Notes under the pieces: generated by a model | Seen by the model: the letters and a program-made list of their open reading frames with translations, nothing else | Database searches by the model: none | What the model was told of the DNA's origin: nothing | Position numbers and translations under genes: made by a program | NCBI RefSeq assembly: GCF_038958875.1 | Contig: NZ_CP152407.1 | Coordinates: forward strand, 1,309,501-1,373,500 | Direction: 5' to 3' | Length of the DNA: 64,000 nt | Origin: Acidovorax sp. FHTAMBA | GTDB lineage: Bacteria; Pseudomonadota; Gammaproteobacteria; Burkholderiales; Burkholderiaceae_C | Shown here: positions 9,901 through 17,944 of the stretch, in pieces | Layout of the letters: each line of letters starts with the position of its first letter | Position numbering within the stretch: the first letter of the stretch is position 1

Positions 9901-10837
9901 CAAGGAGCAGGTGATCCACTTCATCAACAAGAAGCTTCCCGGTGGCCTGCCCAAGAAGACGGCGCGTGCGCTGCTCGACATCGAGGACAAGGACTACGTC
10001 CCGATCATCCGCAACCCCAAGGCCACCACGGCCGAGACGGAGGCGGTGTTCTATTTCCCCGGCTGTGGGTCGGAGCGTTTGTTCAGCCAGGTGGGCCTGG
10101 CGACGCAGGCCATGCTGTGGCACACCGGGGTGCAGACGGTGCTGCCACCGGGTTATCTGTGCTGCGGCTACCCGCAGCGCGGTAGCGGCCAGTTCGACAA
10201 GGCCGAGAAGATGATCACCGACAACCGGGTGCTCTTTCATCGGGTGGCCAACACGCTCAACTACCTTGATATCAAGACCGTGGTGGTGAGCTGCGGCACC
10301 TGCTATGACCAGCTGCAGGGCTACGAGTTTGACAAGATCTTCCCGGGCAGCCGCATCATCGACATCCATGAGTACCTGCTGGAGAAGGGCATCACCCTGC
10401 AAGGCAAGGGCGCATATCTGTACCACGAGCCCTGCCACAACCCCATGAAGCTGGGCGATTCGATGAAGACCGTGAAGGCGCTGGTGGGCGAGCAGGTCTT
10501 GAAGAGCGAGCGCTGCTGCGGCGAGTCGGGCACGCTGGGTGTGACGCGGCCCGACGTGTCCACGCAGGTGCGCTTCCGCAAGGAAGAAGAGATCAAGAAG
10601 GGCGAGGCCCAGCTGCGCGAGAGCGGCGCGGTAGGTGCGCAGGACAACGTGAAGATCCTCACCAGCTGCCCCAGCTGCCTGCAGGGCTTGAACCGCTACG
10701 AAGGCGATCTGAACAACGGCCTGCTTGAAGCCGACTACATTGTGGTCGAGATGGCGCGCGAGATTCTGGGCGAGAACTGGATGCCCGAGTACGTGCAGCA
10801 GGCCAACAACGGCGGCATTGAACGCGTGTTGGTGTAA
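6908..10837 (+). CDS. Giant FAD-linked oxidase / 4Fe-4S / CCG-domain oxidoreductase (DUF3683 family)
   Basis: A 1309-residue multidomain redox protein, probably a respiratory 2-hydroxyacid (D-lactate-like) dehydrogenase; the substrate is inferred. The DUF3683-like N-terminus spans about 1-150. A type-4 FAD-binding domain with PRGGGTGYTGGAIP is near residue 213. The FAD-oxidase C-terminal domain has HMHAGDGNVHTN near 690 and GEHGIG near 735. Two 4Fe-4S motifs, CLRCGKCKPVC (about 840) and CTVCHKCESPC (about 901), are followed by two cysteine-rich CCG domains (PGCG, CCGYP, SCGTCYD, ERCCGESG, TSCPSC). The start at 6908 is chosen by family fit. Residues about 774-792, between the flavin and Fe-S modules, are encoded by a dispersed hairpin repeat. 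Confidence 0.85.
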   Translation: MNVPIALAALQTQAAEPARLREIPYNYTSFSDREIVIRLLGSEAWNVLDQLRKERRTGRSARMLYEVLGDIWVVQRNPYLQDDLLDNPARRKLLVDALNHRLAEVDKRRTPADDAGRDRLVGELVVAARRAVAEFNATFEQAAQLRRQIQKTLGRLTAKDNIKFDGLSRVSHVTDATDWRVEYPFVVLTPDTEAEMAGLVKGCIELGLTIIPRGGGTGYTGGAIPLTWKSVVINTEKLEAMTEVEMRRLPGMDSEVGTVWTEAGVVTQRVADAAERAGFVFAVDPTSAEASCIGGNIAMNAGGKKAVLWGTALDNLASWRMVTPEAQWLEVTRLDHNMGKIHDVETATFELQYFEADGKTPLRTERLVIPGKTFRKEGLGKDVTDKFLSGLPGIQKEGCDGLITSARWVVHRMPEHTRTVCLEFFGNAKDAVPSIVEIKDFMFAEQKRSGVLLAGLEHLDDRYLKAVGYATKSKKHGGGLPKMVLFGDIAGDNADDVARVTSEVVRIANSRSGEGFIAISPEARKKFWLDRKRTAAISRHTNAFKINEDVVIPLPRMAEYTDGIERINIELSLRNKIKLCDALTDFFERGNLPLGKQDDASEIPSAELLEDRVAQAIALVAEVRALWSGWLQNVETLFPQLQDHTLRASWKTQLRAPLRTIFAGAAFKPLLDEVTAIHKRVLKGRVWVALHMHAGDGNVHTNLPVNSDDYEMLQTAHQAVERIMVLARSLDGVISGEHGIGITKLEFLTDEELRPFAEYKQRVDPQGRFNKGKLLRNKELLALDGQALEANLASKPALRPAFLHADLTNAYTPSFGLMGHESLIMQQSDIGAIADSVKDCLRCGKCKPVCATHVPRANLLYSPRNKILATSLLVEAFLYEEQTRRGVSIKHWQEFEDVADHCTVCHKCESPCPVKIDFGDVTMNMRNLLRKMGKKSFRPGNALAMTMLNATNPDTIKFMRSAMVDVGFKAQRLAVQLLRKVGRKQTAKPPATVGTAPIKEQVIHFINKKLPGGLPKKTARALLDIEDKDYVPIIRNPKATTAETEAVFYFPGCGSERLFSQVGLATQAMLWHTGVQTVLPPGYLCCGYPQRGSGQFDKAEKMITDNRVLFHRVANTLNYLDIKTVVVSCGTCYDQLQGYEFDKIFPGSRIIDIHEYLLEKGITLQGKGAYLYHEPCHNPMKLGDSMKTVKALVGEQVLKSERCCGESGTLGVTRPDVSTQVRFRKEEEIKKGEAQLRESGAVGAQDNVKILTSCPSCLQGLNRYEGDLNNGLLEADYIVVEMAREILGENWMPEYVQQANNGGIERVLV
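9229..9284 (+). repeat. Family A hairpin repeat, copy 4, inside a coding region
   Basis: Forward copy with the stem GCGCTTG-ATGGA-CAAGCGC, preceded by AGCTGCTG and followed by TAGAGGCC. It is read through in frame as a linker in the FAD/Fe-S oxidoreductase and has no stop codon in that frame. Confidence 0.85.
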
Positions 10838-10842
10838 ATGAG

Positions 10843-11032
10843 GCTCCTCCTGAGTCGCTCCGCGCCTCGGTGCAGCCGCCAGAGGCGACAGCTCTTCGGG
10901 GCCGTCCAAGCCTGCGCTGGCAGGCTTGGAGCCGCGGCCCTCAGCCCCTCTCTCGCTGCGCGGGAGGGGGGCGACGCCCTCACTGCGGGGCGGCCCTTGC
11001 TCGATGTCCCTCGCTTGCGGTCGCGCCAGTTT
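10843..11032 (+). repeat. Family B GC-rich repeat, copy 1 (divergent)
   Basis: It begins CTCCTGAGTCGCTCCGCGCC and ends with CTGCGGGGCGGCCCTTGCTC and a CGCGCCAGTT tail, matching the borders of the copies at 25525 and 36588. An unmatched segment (about 10862-10950) sits in the middle. It fills the gap after the oxidoreductase, where I see no gene. Confidence 0.65.
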
Positions 11033-11073
11033 CGTGCGGTACGTGACGTGAAAAGCTTTGGGGAGCTGTCTGA

Positions 11074-11505
11074 ATGAGCTGTCCCCTCTGTACCGATGAC
11101 GGTGGTGCCTTGGTCTGGCGCGGCGAGCGCCTGCGTGTCATCCGCGCGCAGGAGGCGGGTTTCCCTGCCTTCTACCGCGTGGTCTGGAACGCGCATGTGG
11201 CCGAGTTCTCGGACCTGGCCGCCGCGGACCGCGTGCACTGCATGGAGGCCGTGGCGCTGGTGGAACAGGGCCTGCGCCAGCACCTCTCGCCCGCCAAGGT
11301 CAACATCGCGGCGCTGGGCAACATGGTGCCGCACCTGCACTGGCACGTGATTGCGCGGTTTGACTGGGACAGCCACTTCCCCGCGCCCGTGTGGGCCACT
11401 GCGCAGCGGCCCAGCCCGGCAGCGCCAGAGGCTGCTGTGCAGGCCCTGCTGCCCGCGCTGGAGGCCTACCTGCAGTCCAAGTTGGCGCAGTGGGCCGCCC
11501 GGTGA
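11074..11505 (+). CDS. HIT family nucleotide-binding protein
   Basis: A 143-residue histidine-triad protein. The hallmark HLHWHV near residues 87-92 sits in the usual context NMVPHLHWHVIARF. The N-terminal MSCPLC contains a CxxC pair that may bind zinc, as in some HIT hydrolases. Family members cleave nucleoside phosphoramidates or dinucleoside polyphosphates; the substrate here is unknown. It is followed 79 bases later by a DUF971 gene on the same strand. Confidence 0.88.
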   Translation: MSCPLCTDDGGALVWRGERLRVIRAQEAGFPAFYRVVWNAHVAEFSDLAAADRVHCMEAVALVEQGLRQHLSPAKVNIAALGNMVPHLHWHVIARFDWDSHFPAPVWATAQRPSPAAPEAAVQALLPALEAYLQSKLAQWAAR

Positions 11506-11584
11506 CCTTGCTGGCAGCTTGCGCCGGGACGGGTGGGACAATGGCAGCCGTCGTTTCTGACAACAGTTTTCTCAAGGTGATTCC

Positions 11585-12007
11585 ATGGCAGGTTTGAAAA
11601 CGGGTGCGCCCACGCCGCAGGCCCTGACGGTGCATGAGCAGTCGCGCGTGCTGGAGGTGGGCTTTTCGGATGGCGCCACGTTCCGCATTCCGTTCGAGCT
11701 GATGCGCGTGTACTCGCCCTCGGCCGAAGTGCAGGGCCACGGCCCGGGGCAGGAGGTGCTGCAGACGGGCAAGCGCAATGTGGCGCTGGTCAATCTGGAG
11801 CCGGTGGGCAACTACGCGGTCAAGCCCACGTTCTCGGACGGGCACGACAGCGGCATCTTCAGCTGGGACTATCTTTACGAACTGGGCCAGCAGCAGGATG
11901 CGCTGTGGGCCCAGTATGTCGAGCGGCTGGCTGCTGCCGGTGCCGACCGCGATGCGCCCATGGCGCCCAAGGGCGGTGGTGGAGGCCATGCCTGTGGCAG
12001 CCACTGA
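11585..12007 (+). CDS. DUF971 / gamma-butyrobetaine hydroxylase N-terminal-like protein
   Basis: A 140-residue protein consisting of a single DUF971 domain. The conserved core is VGNYAVKPTFSDGH followed by DSGIFSWDYLYELG at about residues 75-105. The C-terminal tail is rich in glycine and histidine (GGGGGHACGSH), which suggests metal binding, although this is inference. The gene directly precedes ubiE with one hairpin repeat between them. In other organisms the domain occurs in Fe-S-related and hydroxylase proteins; the role here is unknown. Confidence 0.85.
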   Translation: MAGLKTGAPTPQALTVHEQSRVLEVGFSDGATFRIPFELMRVYSPSAEVQGHGPGQEVLQTGKRNVALVNLEPVGNYAVKPTFSDGHDSGIFSWDYLYELGQQQDALWAQYVERLAAAGADRDAPMAPKGGGGGHACGSH

Positions 12008-12071
12008 AGGCGCCTGACCGCGCTCTGCGAGGGCCCTGCGCGTAAAGCCGCGCATGTCCCTGCGCACCAAG

Positions 12072-12133
12072 GTGCTATTGAAAATATAGCTATCAGCGCA
12101 ATATCTGATTACGCTGGCGGCCGGTTTTGTTTC
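12072..12133 (+). repeat. Family A hairpin repeat, copy 5 (degenerate)
   Basis: Forward copy. AATATAGCTAT is followed by the stem CAGCG...CGCTG with an inner AAT/ATT pairing, then GCGGCCGG. The stem sequence differs from the other copies but still pairs. Confidence 0.7.
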
Positions 12134-12222
12134 AATAGCGTTGTCCAAATTGCGACACATGCCCCGTTTCAGTGCGGGGTTGTCGCTGTACCTCGGGCGT
12201 ACACGCGCCTAGCATGATTCTT

Positions 12223-12954
12223 ATGAGCACCACGCATTTTGGTTTTCAGTCGGTGGACGAGCAGGAGAAGGCACGCCGCGTGCGGGGCGTGTTCGACTCT
12301 GTGGCCTCCAAATACGACGTGATGAACGACCTCATGTCGGTCGGCCTGCACCGTGCCTGGAAGGCCTACACCGTGATGGTGGCCAACCTCGGCGAAGGCA
12401 GCCAGGTGCTCGACATTGCGGGTGGCACGGGCGACCTGGCGCTGGCGTTCTCCAAAAAGGTGGGGGCGTCGGGCCGCGTGGTGCACACCGACATCAACGA
12501 AGCCATGTTGCGGGTGGGGCGTGACCGCCTCATCGATGCGGGTGTGGTGCTGCCGACGCTGGTGTGCGACGCCGAAAAGCTGCCGTTTCCTGACGCACAT
12601 TTCGACGTGGTGAGTGTGGCCTTTGGCCTGCGCAACATGACCCACAAGGACCTGGCCATTGCCGAGATGTGCCGCGTGCTCAAGCCGGGTGGCAAGCTGC
12701 TGGTGCTCGAATTTTCCAAGGTGGCCAAGCCGCTTTCGAAGGTGTACGACTGGTATTCGTTCAAGGTGCTGCCCCAGCTGGGCAAGCTGGTGGCGGGCGA
12801 CGACGCGAGCTACCGCTACCTGGCCGAGTCCATCCGCATGCACCCGGGGCAGGAAGAGCTCAAAAGCCTCATGCAAAAAAATGGTTTTGGGCATGTGGAC
12901 TATCACAACATGACAGGCGGAATTGTTGCCTTGCATGTTGGAATCAAGTGCTGA
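12223..12954 (+). CDS. ubiE: Ubiquinone/menaquinone C-methyltransferase UbiE
   Basis: SAM-dependent methyltransferase of ubiquinone biosynthesis, 243 residues. The start MSTTHFGFQSVDEQEKAR (12223) matches the family N-terminus. The SAM motif LDIAGGTGDLA is near residue 66 and the post-motif VSVAFGLRNMTH near 130; VYDWYSFKVLPQLGKLVAGD is the typical C-terminal half. It is the first gene of a ubi cluster (ubiE, Tim44-like, ubiJ, ubiB). Confidence 0.96.
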   Translation: MSTTHFGFQSVDEQEKARRVRGVFDSVASKYDVMNDLMSVGLHRAWKAYTVMVANLGEGSQVLDIAGGTGDLALAFSKKVGASGRVVHTDINEAMLRVGRDRLIDAGVVLPTLVCDAEKLPFPDAHFDVVSVAFGLRNMTHKDLAIAEMCRVLKPGGKLLVLEFSKVAKPLSKVYDWYSFKVLPQLGKLVAGDDASYRYLAESIRMHPGQEELKSLMQKNGFGHVDYHNMTGGIVALHVGIKC

Positions 12955-13003
12955 GCGGCTGCGTGTTGCAGCGCTCGGATGGATTAACGGAGACGGAGAA
13001 GTC

Positions 13004-14017
13004 ATGATGAAACTGTGGTCTGTGGTGTTGGTGGCAATGCTGGCGTTTGCACACGCCGACGCGGATGCCAAGCGGTTGGGTGGCGGCAAGTCGATGGGCA
13101 AGCAGTCCAGCAACGTGACCCAGCGTGATTCGGCAACGCCCCCCGCGACGCCGGGCGCTCCGGCCCAGAACGCCACGAACACGGCCGCCAAGCCTGCGAC
13201 TGCGGGTGCTGCGCCTGCCGCAGCGGCAGCCAAGAAGCCCTGGGGCGCGATGCTCGGTGGCCTGGCCGCTGGCCTGGGCCTGGCATGGCTGGCCAGCTCG
13301 CTCGGCCTGGGCGAAGGGTTCGGTCAGATCCTCATGATCGCCCTGTTTGCCATGCTGGCCTTTGCGATCTTCAAGATGGTGATGCGCGCGCGCCAGGGCG
13401 GCAACATGGCTGGTGGCTCGCCGCTGGCTTTCCAGGGCGCGGGTGGCGCCGCCACCCCGGCGGCGGCCCAGGTGCCTCCACAGTACAGCCCCAACAACGT
13501 GGGCAACGACGCCTCCGCACGCCCCTGGGAGCGCAGCAGCATGGCCTTTGATGCATCGCGCACCGGACAGGTGGGTGCAAGCTCCGGCGTGGTGATTGGA
13601 TCGGGCCTTTCCGGTTCGCAGAACTGGGGCGTGCCGGCCGATTTTGATGCCGAAGGTTTCCTGACAGCGGCCAAGCGCAACTTCGTCACTCTGCAGGCCG
13701 CCTGGGACCGTTCGGACATCTCCACGCTGCGCTCGATGATGACCGACAGCATGCTCGAGGAGATCCGCACCCAGCTGGCAGAACGCGAGGAGCACCGCGG
13801 GGCGCAACCCAACCTCACGGACGTGGTGATGATCGAAGCCCAGCTGCTGGGTATTGAAGACCTGGGCGATGGCTACATGGCCAGCGTCGAGTTCTCGGGA
13901 ATGATCCGCGAAGAGCCTTCCGCGGGCCCCAGCCCCTTCCGCGAGGTCTGGAACATGACCAAGCCCAAGGCGGGCGGCACCGGCTGGCTGGTGGCAGGCG
14001 TGCAGGCCCTGCAGTAA
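13004..14017 (+). CDS. Tim44-like domain membrane protein
   Basis: A 337-residue protein starting MMKLWSVVLVAML at 13004, chosen for the upstream GGAGACGGAGAAG ribosome site and the hydrophobic signal-like N-terminus. A low-complexity Ala/Pro region (about 30-80) precedes two hydrophobic segments (about 82-130). The C-terminal 150 residues match the Tim44/MBA1-like domain (FLTAAKRNFVTLQAAWDRSD, then a mixed alpha/beta core). The domain is related to mitochondrial proteins that tether machinery to membranes. Its place between ubiE and ubiJ suggests a role linked to quinone synthesis or membrane association; this is inference. Confidence 0.82.
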   Translation: MMKLWSVVLVAMLAFAHADADAKRLGGGKSMGKQSSNVTQRDSATPPATPGAPAQNATNTAAKPATAGAAPAAAAAKKPWGAMLGGLAAGLGLAWLASSLGLGEGFGQILMIALFAMLAFAIFKMVMRARQGGNMAGGSPLAFQGAGGAATPAAAQVPPQYSPNNVGNDASARPWERSSMAFDASRTGQVGASSGVVIGSGLSGSQNWGVPADFDAEGFLTAAKRNFVTLQAAWDRSDISTLRSMMTDSMLEEIRTQLAEREEHRGAQPNLTDVVMIEAQLLGIEDLGDGYMASVEFSGMIREEPSAGPSPFREVWNMTKPKAGGTGWLVAGVQALQ

Positions 14018-14072
14018 CCACGGAAAGGCCCCCGCTGTGGGGCTATCCGAGTTCAGGGAATAATCGGGGACT

Positions 14073-14675
14073 ATGGCAACACCACAGTCCCCTTTTCCTT
14101 TTCTGAACGGCCTCTTTGAGCGCCTGGCCGCCGGCCCGCAGCCCCCGCAGTGGCTTGTGCACGAGATGCAGCAACGGATGGTGCTGTTCCTCAACCACGT
14201 GCTGATGCAGGAAAAAGAGGCCACGGACCGCCTTGTGCGCCAGAAGGGACGCATCGCACGGGTGCAGTGGCGTGCGTACTCGCTGGCCCTGGTGATTACG
14301 CCCGCAGGCCTGTTCAACCTGGCCCCCGAATCCGCTGTGCCGGATCTGCGGCTTGAAGTGACCGACACCTCTGCGCTCAGCCTGGCACAGTCCGCGCTGC
14401 GCGGCGACAAGCCGGCCATTCGCATTGAAGGCGACGTGCAACTGGCGGCAGAAATCAACTGGCTGGTGGACCACGTGCGCTGGGATGTGGAAGAAGACCT
14501 TGCCCGCGTGATCGGTGACGCGCCCGCGCACACGCTGGGGCAGTTCGCCCGCCGGGCTGCCCAGGCGCTGCGCCAGTTTGTGGGCGCGCGCATGCCCGCA
14601 AGCGCCAACGCGCCGGTGCCGCCTGCCACGCCGCCACTGTCGCCGACCTCCGGCGTTGACCGGGCCGACGCATGA
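14073..14675 (+). CDS. ubiJ: Ubiquinone biosynthesis accessory factor UbiJ (SCP2 domain)
   Basis: A 200-residue accessory protein with an SCP2-like lipid-binding domain, thought to hold quinone intermediates for the Ubi enzyme complex. The N-terminal region (about 10-60) and the RIEGDVQLAAEINWLVDHVRWDVEEDLARVIGD segment, given here only as the landmark at about residues 115-147, are typical of UbiJ. The C-terminal 30 residues are Pro/Ala-rich and probably disordered. It overlaps ubiB by four bases (ATGA), implying coupled translation. Confidence 0.88.
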   Translation: MATPQSPFPFLNGLFERLAAGPQPPQWLVHEMQQRMVLFLNHVLMQEKEATDRLVRQKGRIARVQWRAYSLALVITPAGLFNLAPESAVPDLRLEVTDTSALSLAQSALRGDKPAIRIEGDVQLAAEINWLVDHVRWDVEEDLARVIGDAPAHTLGQFARRAAQALRQFVGARMPASANAPVPPATPPLSPTSGVDRADA

Positions 14676-16237
14676 AGCGTTTCCTGCGCGGGGCAGCCAT
14701 CTTGTGGGTGGTGTTCCGGTTTGGCCTTGACGGCTTGCTGCTCGACAGCTTTCAAAAGCCGTGGCTGCGCATGATCTCGCGCGTGCTGTCGGTGGGGCGC
14801 AAGCTGGATGCGCCACGCGGACAGCGGCTGCGCGAGGCGCTGGAGAGCCTGGGCCCCATCTTCGTCAAGTTTGGCCAGGTGCTCTCGACGCGCCGCGACC
14901 TTCTGCCCCCCGACATCGCCGACGAGCTGGCCCGCCTGCAGGACCGGGTCCCGCCTTTTGACCCCAACATAGCCATTGCCACCATCGAACGGGCGTTTCG
15001 CCGTCCCGTGGATGAAGTCTTCACGTCTTTTGACCGGGTGCCAGTGGCCAGTGCTTCCATTGCGCAGGTGCATTTCGCCACGCTCCGTGACCGCCAGGGG
15101 CTGGAGCGCGAAGTCGCGGTGAAGGTCCTGCGTCCGGGCATGCTGCCGGTGATCGAAAAGGACCTGAGCCTCATGCGCATGATGGCCGGGTGGGTCGAGA
15201 GCCTGTCTGCGGATGGCAAGCGCCTCAAGCCTCGCGAAGTCGTGGCAGAGTTCGACAACTACCTGCATGACGAGCTGGACCTGGTAAAAGAGGCCGCCAA
15301 CGCCGCCCAGCTGCGCCGCAACATGCAGGGGCTGGACCTGGTGCTGATCCCCGAGATCTTCTGGGACTTCTGCCACGCCGAAGTGATGGTGATGCAGCGC
15401 ATGAATGGCGTGCCCATCAGCCAGATCGAGCGCCTGCGCGACGCCGGGGTGGACATTCCCAAACTCGCGCGCGACGGCGTCACCATCTTCTTCACCCAGG
15501 TTTTCCGTGACGGCTTTTTCCATGCCGACATGCACCCGGGCAATATCCAGGTGAGCCTGGACCCGGCCACGTTCGGGCGCTACATCTCGCTCGACTTCGG
15601 CATCGTGGGCACGCTCACGGAAGTGGACAAGGAGTACCTGGCGCAGAACTTCGTGGCGTTCTTCCGGCGCGACTACAAGCGTGTGGCCGAGCTGCACATC
15701 GAAAGCGGCTGGGTACCGCCCGAAACGCGCGTGAACGATCTCGAATCGGCCATCCGCGCGGTGTGCGAGCCGTATTTCGACCGGCCGCTCAAGGAAATCT
15801 CGCTGGGCATGGTGCTCATGCGGCTGTTCCAGACCTCCCGCCGCTTTCAGGTGGAAATCCAGCCGCAGCTTGTGCTGCTGCAAAAGACCCTGCTCAACAT
15901 CGAGGGCCTGGGCCGCGAGCTTGACCCCGAACTCGACCTGTGGAGCACCGCCAAGCCTTTCCTCGAAAAATGGATGCTTGAGCAGATGGGGCCCCAGCGC
16001 CTGTGGCGCGAACTCCGCGCTGAAGCGCCGCACTACGCAAAAATGCTGCCCGAGCTGCCGCGCCTGGTCTATGACGCCCTGCGGCAGCGCCCCACCACCC
16101 AGCAGCATGCATTGCGCGAATTGCTCGAAGCCCAGCACCGCACCAACCGGCTGCTTCAGTCCATCATTTACGGGGGAGTAGGTTTTGTGCTGGGCCTTCT
16201 GGCGATGCAGCTGTTTGTGCGGCTGCGGATTTTCTGA
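14672..16237 (+). CDS. ubiB: Ubiquinone biosynthesis regulatory kinase-like protein UbiB
   Basis: A 521-residue ABC1/ADCK-family protein needed for ubiquinone synthesis. The family KxGQ motif appears in FVKFGQVLSTRRDLLP near residue 66, the Ala-rich nucleotide loop as VASASIAQVHFA near 125, and the catalytic-like HADMHPGN near 285. Two C-terminal hydrophobic segments (about 495-518) anchor it to the inner membrane. Length and gene order match UbiB of other proteobacteria. Confidence 0.95.
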   Translation: MKRFLRGAAILWVVFRFGLDGLLLDSFQKPWLRMISRVLSVGRKLDAPRGQRLREALESLGPIFVKFGQVLSTRRDLLPPDIADELARLQDRVPPFDPNIAIATIERAFRRPVDEVFTSFDRVPVASASIAQVHFATLRDRQGLEREVAVKVLRPGMLPVIEKDLSLMRMMAGWVESLSADGKRLKPREVVAEFDNYLHDELDLVKEAANAAQLRRNMQGLDLVLIPEIFWDFCHAEVMVMQRMNGVPISQIERLRDAGVDIPKLARDGVTIFFTQVFRDGFFHADMHPGNIQVSLDPATFGRYISLDFGIVGTLTEVDKEYLAQNFVAFFRRDYKRVAELHIESGWVPPETRVNDLESAIRAVCEPYFDRPLKEISLGMVLMRLFQTSRRFQVEIQPQLVLLQKTLLNIEGLGRELDPELDLWSTAKPFLEKWMLEQMGPQRLWRELRAEAPHYAKMLPELPRLVYDALRQRPTTQQHALRELLEAQHRTNRLLQSIIYGGVGFVLGLLAMQLFVRLRIF

Positions 16238-16296
16238 AGTGGGGCGAGCGGCACGGAAGTTGCCTTCATAATCCGCACCAACTTTTGTTACGTGTC

Positions 16297-16315
16297 CCGT
16301 CACAAAGCTGTCACC
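16297..16315 (+). promoter_or_regulatory. Candidate PhoB box upstream of the SSS symporter
   Basis: The sequence CCGTCACAAAGCTGTCACC contains two half-sites at an 11-base period. It agrees with about 16 of 19 positions of the E. coli Pho-box consensus. It lies 60 bases after ubiB and about 90 bases before the symporter start. Confidence 0.45.
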
Positions 16316-16406
16316 CCTGGGTCTGCAGGGGCCTCGGCGCCTCGAAGGAGCAAGGCCGGGGCGCACCTGCTTTTTGCAACCTTCCTTGGAGTTTCGGAGC
16401 GGCGCC

Positions 16407-17858
16407 ATGCTGATCACCTTCATCGTTCTGTACCTGCTGGCCTCGATCGGGATTGGGCTGTATGCCGCCACACGCGTGCACAACACGGCCGACTACGCGG
16501 TGGCGGGCCGCAGCCTGCCCCTGGCGGTGGTGATCGCAACCACCTTTGCCACCTGGTTTGGCTCGGAAACCGTGCTGGGCGTCTCGGCACGGTTTGTGGA
16601 CGGGGGCCTGGGCTCGGTGGTGGAGGACCCGTTTGGCGCCTCCATGTGCCTGATTCTGGTGGGCCTCTTTTTTGCCTACAAGCTCTACAAGAAGAACCTC
16701 ATCACCCTGGGTGACTACTACCGCCAGCGGTATGGGCGCGTGATCGAGGTGGCCTGCTCGGCCATCATCATGTTCAGCTACCTGGGCTGGGTCGCCGCAC
16801 AGATCACGGCGCTGGGCCTGGTGTTCAACCTGCTGACCCAGGGCTACGTCTCCATCACCATGGGCATGGTCATTGGAACGGCCATCGTGCTGATCTATAC
16901 GCTCTACGGCGGCATGTGGTCGGTGGCCATGACGGATTTTGTGCAGATGATCGTGATCGCCCTAGGGCTGCTGGCCATCGCCTGGTATGCCGCTGACCTG
17001 GCGGGCGGCGCGGGCAAGGTGGTTGAATACGCGGCACGTGAAGGCAAGTTCCAGTTCTTCCCCACGGGCGGCCTCAAGGACTGGACATTCTTCTTCGCCG
17101 CAGCCATTACGATGATGCTCGGCTCCATACCGCAGCAGGACGTGTTCCAGCGCGTGATGTCATCCAACAGCGCCGAGACGGCGCGCACGGGCCCGGTGAT
17201 CGGCGGCGTGCTGTATCTGCTGTTTGCCTTCATTCCCATGTTTGTCGTCGTGGCGGCCGTGCTTGTCATGCCCGAGACTGCGCAGGCGCTGCTCAAGGAT
17301 GATCCGCAGAAGGTCTTGCCTACGCTGGTGATGGAACGCATGCCGATGTTCCTGCAGATCGCCTTCTTTGGCGCCCTGCTGTCGGCCATCATGTCCACGG
17401 CTTCTGCCACGTTGCTGGCACCTTCCACCACCTTTGTGGAAAACATCCTGCACAACCTGCGGCCCGGCATGACGGACGCCCAGACGCTCAAGGCCATGCG
17501 CATTTCCGTGCTCGTGTTCACCGCCTGCGTGCTGACCTACGCCATCACCATGCAGGGTACGTCGATCTATGAGCTGGTGTCGGGCGCTTACCAGGTGCCG
17601 CTGGTCGGGGCGTTTGTCCCGCTGGTGTTTGGTCTGTACTGGAAGCGCGCCACCACGCAGGGCGCGATACTGGCCGTGGCGATGGGGCTGGGTGTGTGGC
17701 TGCTGTTTGTGGCCAGCCCCATGCTGTCCGAGGCTTTCCCGCAGCAACTGGCAGGCGTGCTGGCGGCTCTCGTCGGTATGGTGGGCGGCTCGCTCGCGCC
17801 GCAGTGGGTCGATGACCACAAGGGCCATGTGACGCATTACGAAGGCAGCGCCGCCTGA
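16407..17858 (+). CDS. Sodium:solute symporter family (SSS) transporter
   Basis: A 483-residue polytopic membrane protein of the SSS family with about 13 hydrophobic segments. Landmarks are DYAVAGRSLPL near residue 30, ATWFGSETVLG near 52, LITLGDYYRQRYG near 105 and LLSAIMSTASATLLAPSTTF near 330, the last typical of the sodium-binding region. The start at 16407 follows a GGAG at suitable spacing. The substrate cannot be read from the sequence; proline, pantothenate, acetate or another organic solute are all possible. A Pho-box-like site upstream suggests phosphate control. Confidence 0.88.
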   Translation: MLITFIVLYLLASIGIGLYAATRVHNTADYAVAGRSLPLAVVIATTFATWFGSETVLGVSARFVDGGLGSVVEDPFGASMCLILVGLFFAYKLYKKNLITLGDYYRQRYGRVIEVACSAIIMFSYLGWVAAQITALGLVFNLLTQGYVSITMGMVIGTAIVLIYTLYGGMWSVAMTDFVQMIVIALGLLAIAWYAADLAGGAGKVVEYAAREGKFQFFPTGGLKDWTFFFAAAITMMLGSIPQQDVFQRVMSSNSAETARTGPVIGGVLYLLFAFIPMFVVVAAVLVMPETAQALLKDDPQKVLPTLVMERMPMFLQIAFFGALLSAIMSTASATLLAPSTTFVENILHNLRPGMTDAQTLKAMRISVLVFTACVLTYAITMQGTSIYELVSGAYQVPLVGAFVPLVFGLYWKRATTQGAILAVAMGLGVWLLFVASPMLSEAFPQQLAGVLAALVGMVGGSLAPQWVDDHKGHVTHYEGSAA

Positions 17859-17905
17859 TGCCGGCCCCGCGCCGGCGCGCGGGGCTTGAGGATGGGCATG
17901 CCGCC

Positions 17906-17911
17906 TATAAT
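17906..17911 (+). promoter_or_regulatory. Candidate -10 element for fmdB-DUF502-aspS
   Basis: A perfect TATAAT lies 34 bases upstream of the fmdB start. A -35 match at ideal spacing is not clear. A GC-rich palindrome just upstream (about 17865-17885) may mark the end of the symporter transcript. Confidence 0.4.
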
Positions 17912-17944
17912 TGAGGGTTTTGCACTTTCCCTCAACACACTGAC

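Noticed and set aside
9287..10909. A 540-codon minus-strand open frame
   Set aside because: It is antisense to the Fe-S half of the oxidoreductase, whose cysteine motifs fix the true strand and frame.
10838..11077. A 79-codon plus-strand frame between the oxidoreductase and the HIT gene
   Set aside because: The frame is the translation of the family B repeat and has no protein-like features.
12944..16486. A 1180-codon open frame on the minus strand
   Set aside because: It lies opposite ubiE, the Tim44-like gene, ubiJ and ubiB, all clearly coding. Its translation is rich in His, Arg and Gln without domain motifs, as expected of an antisense frame in GC-rich DNA.
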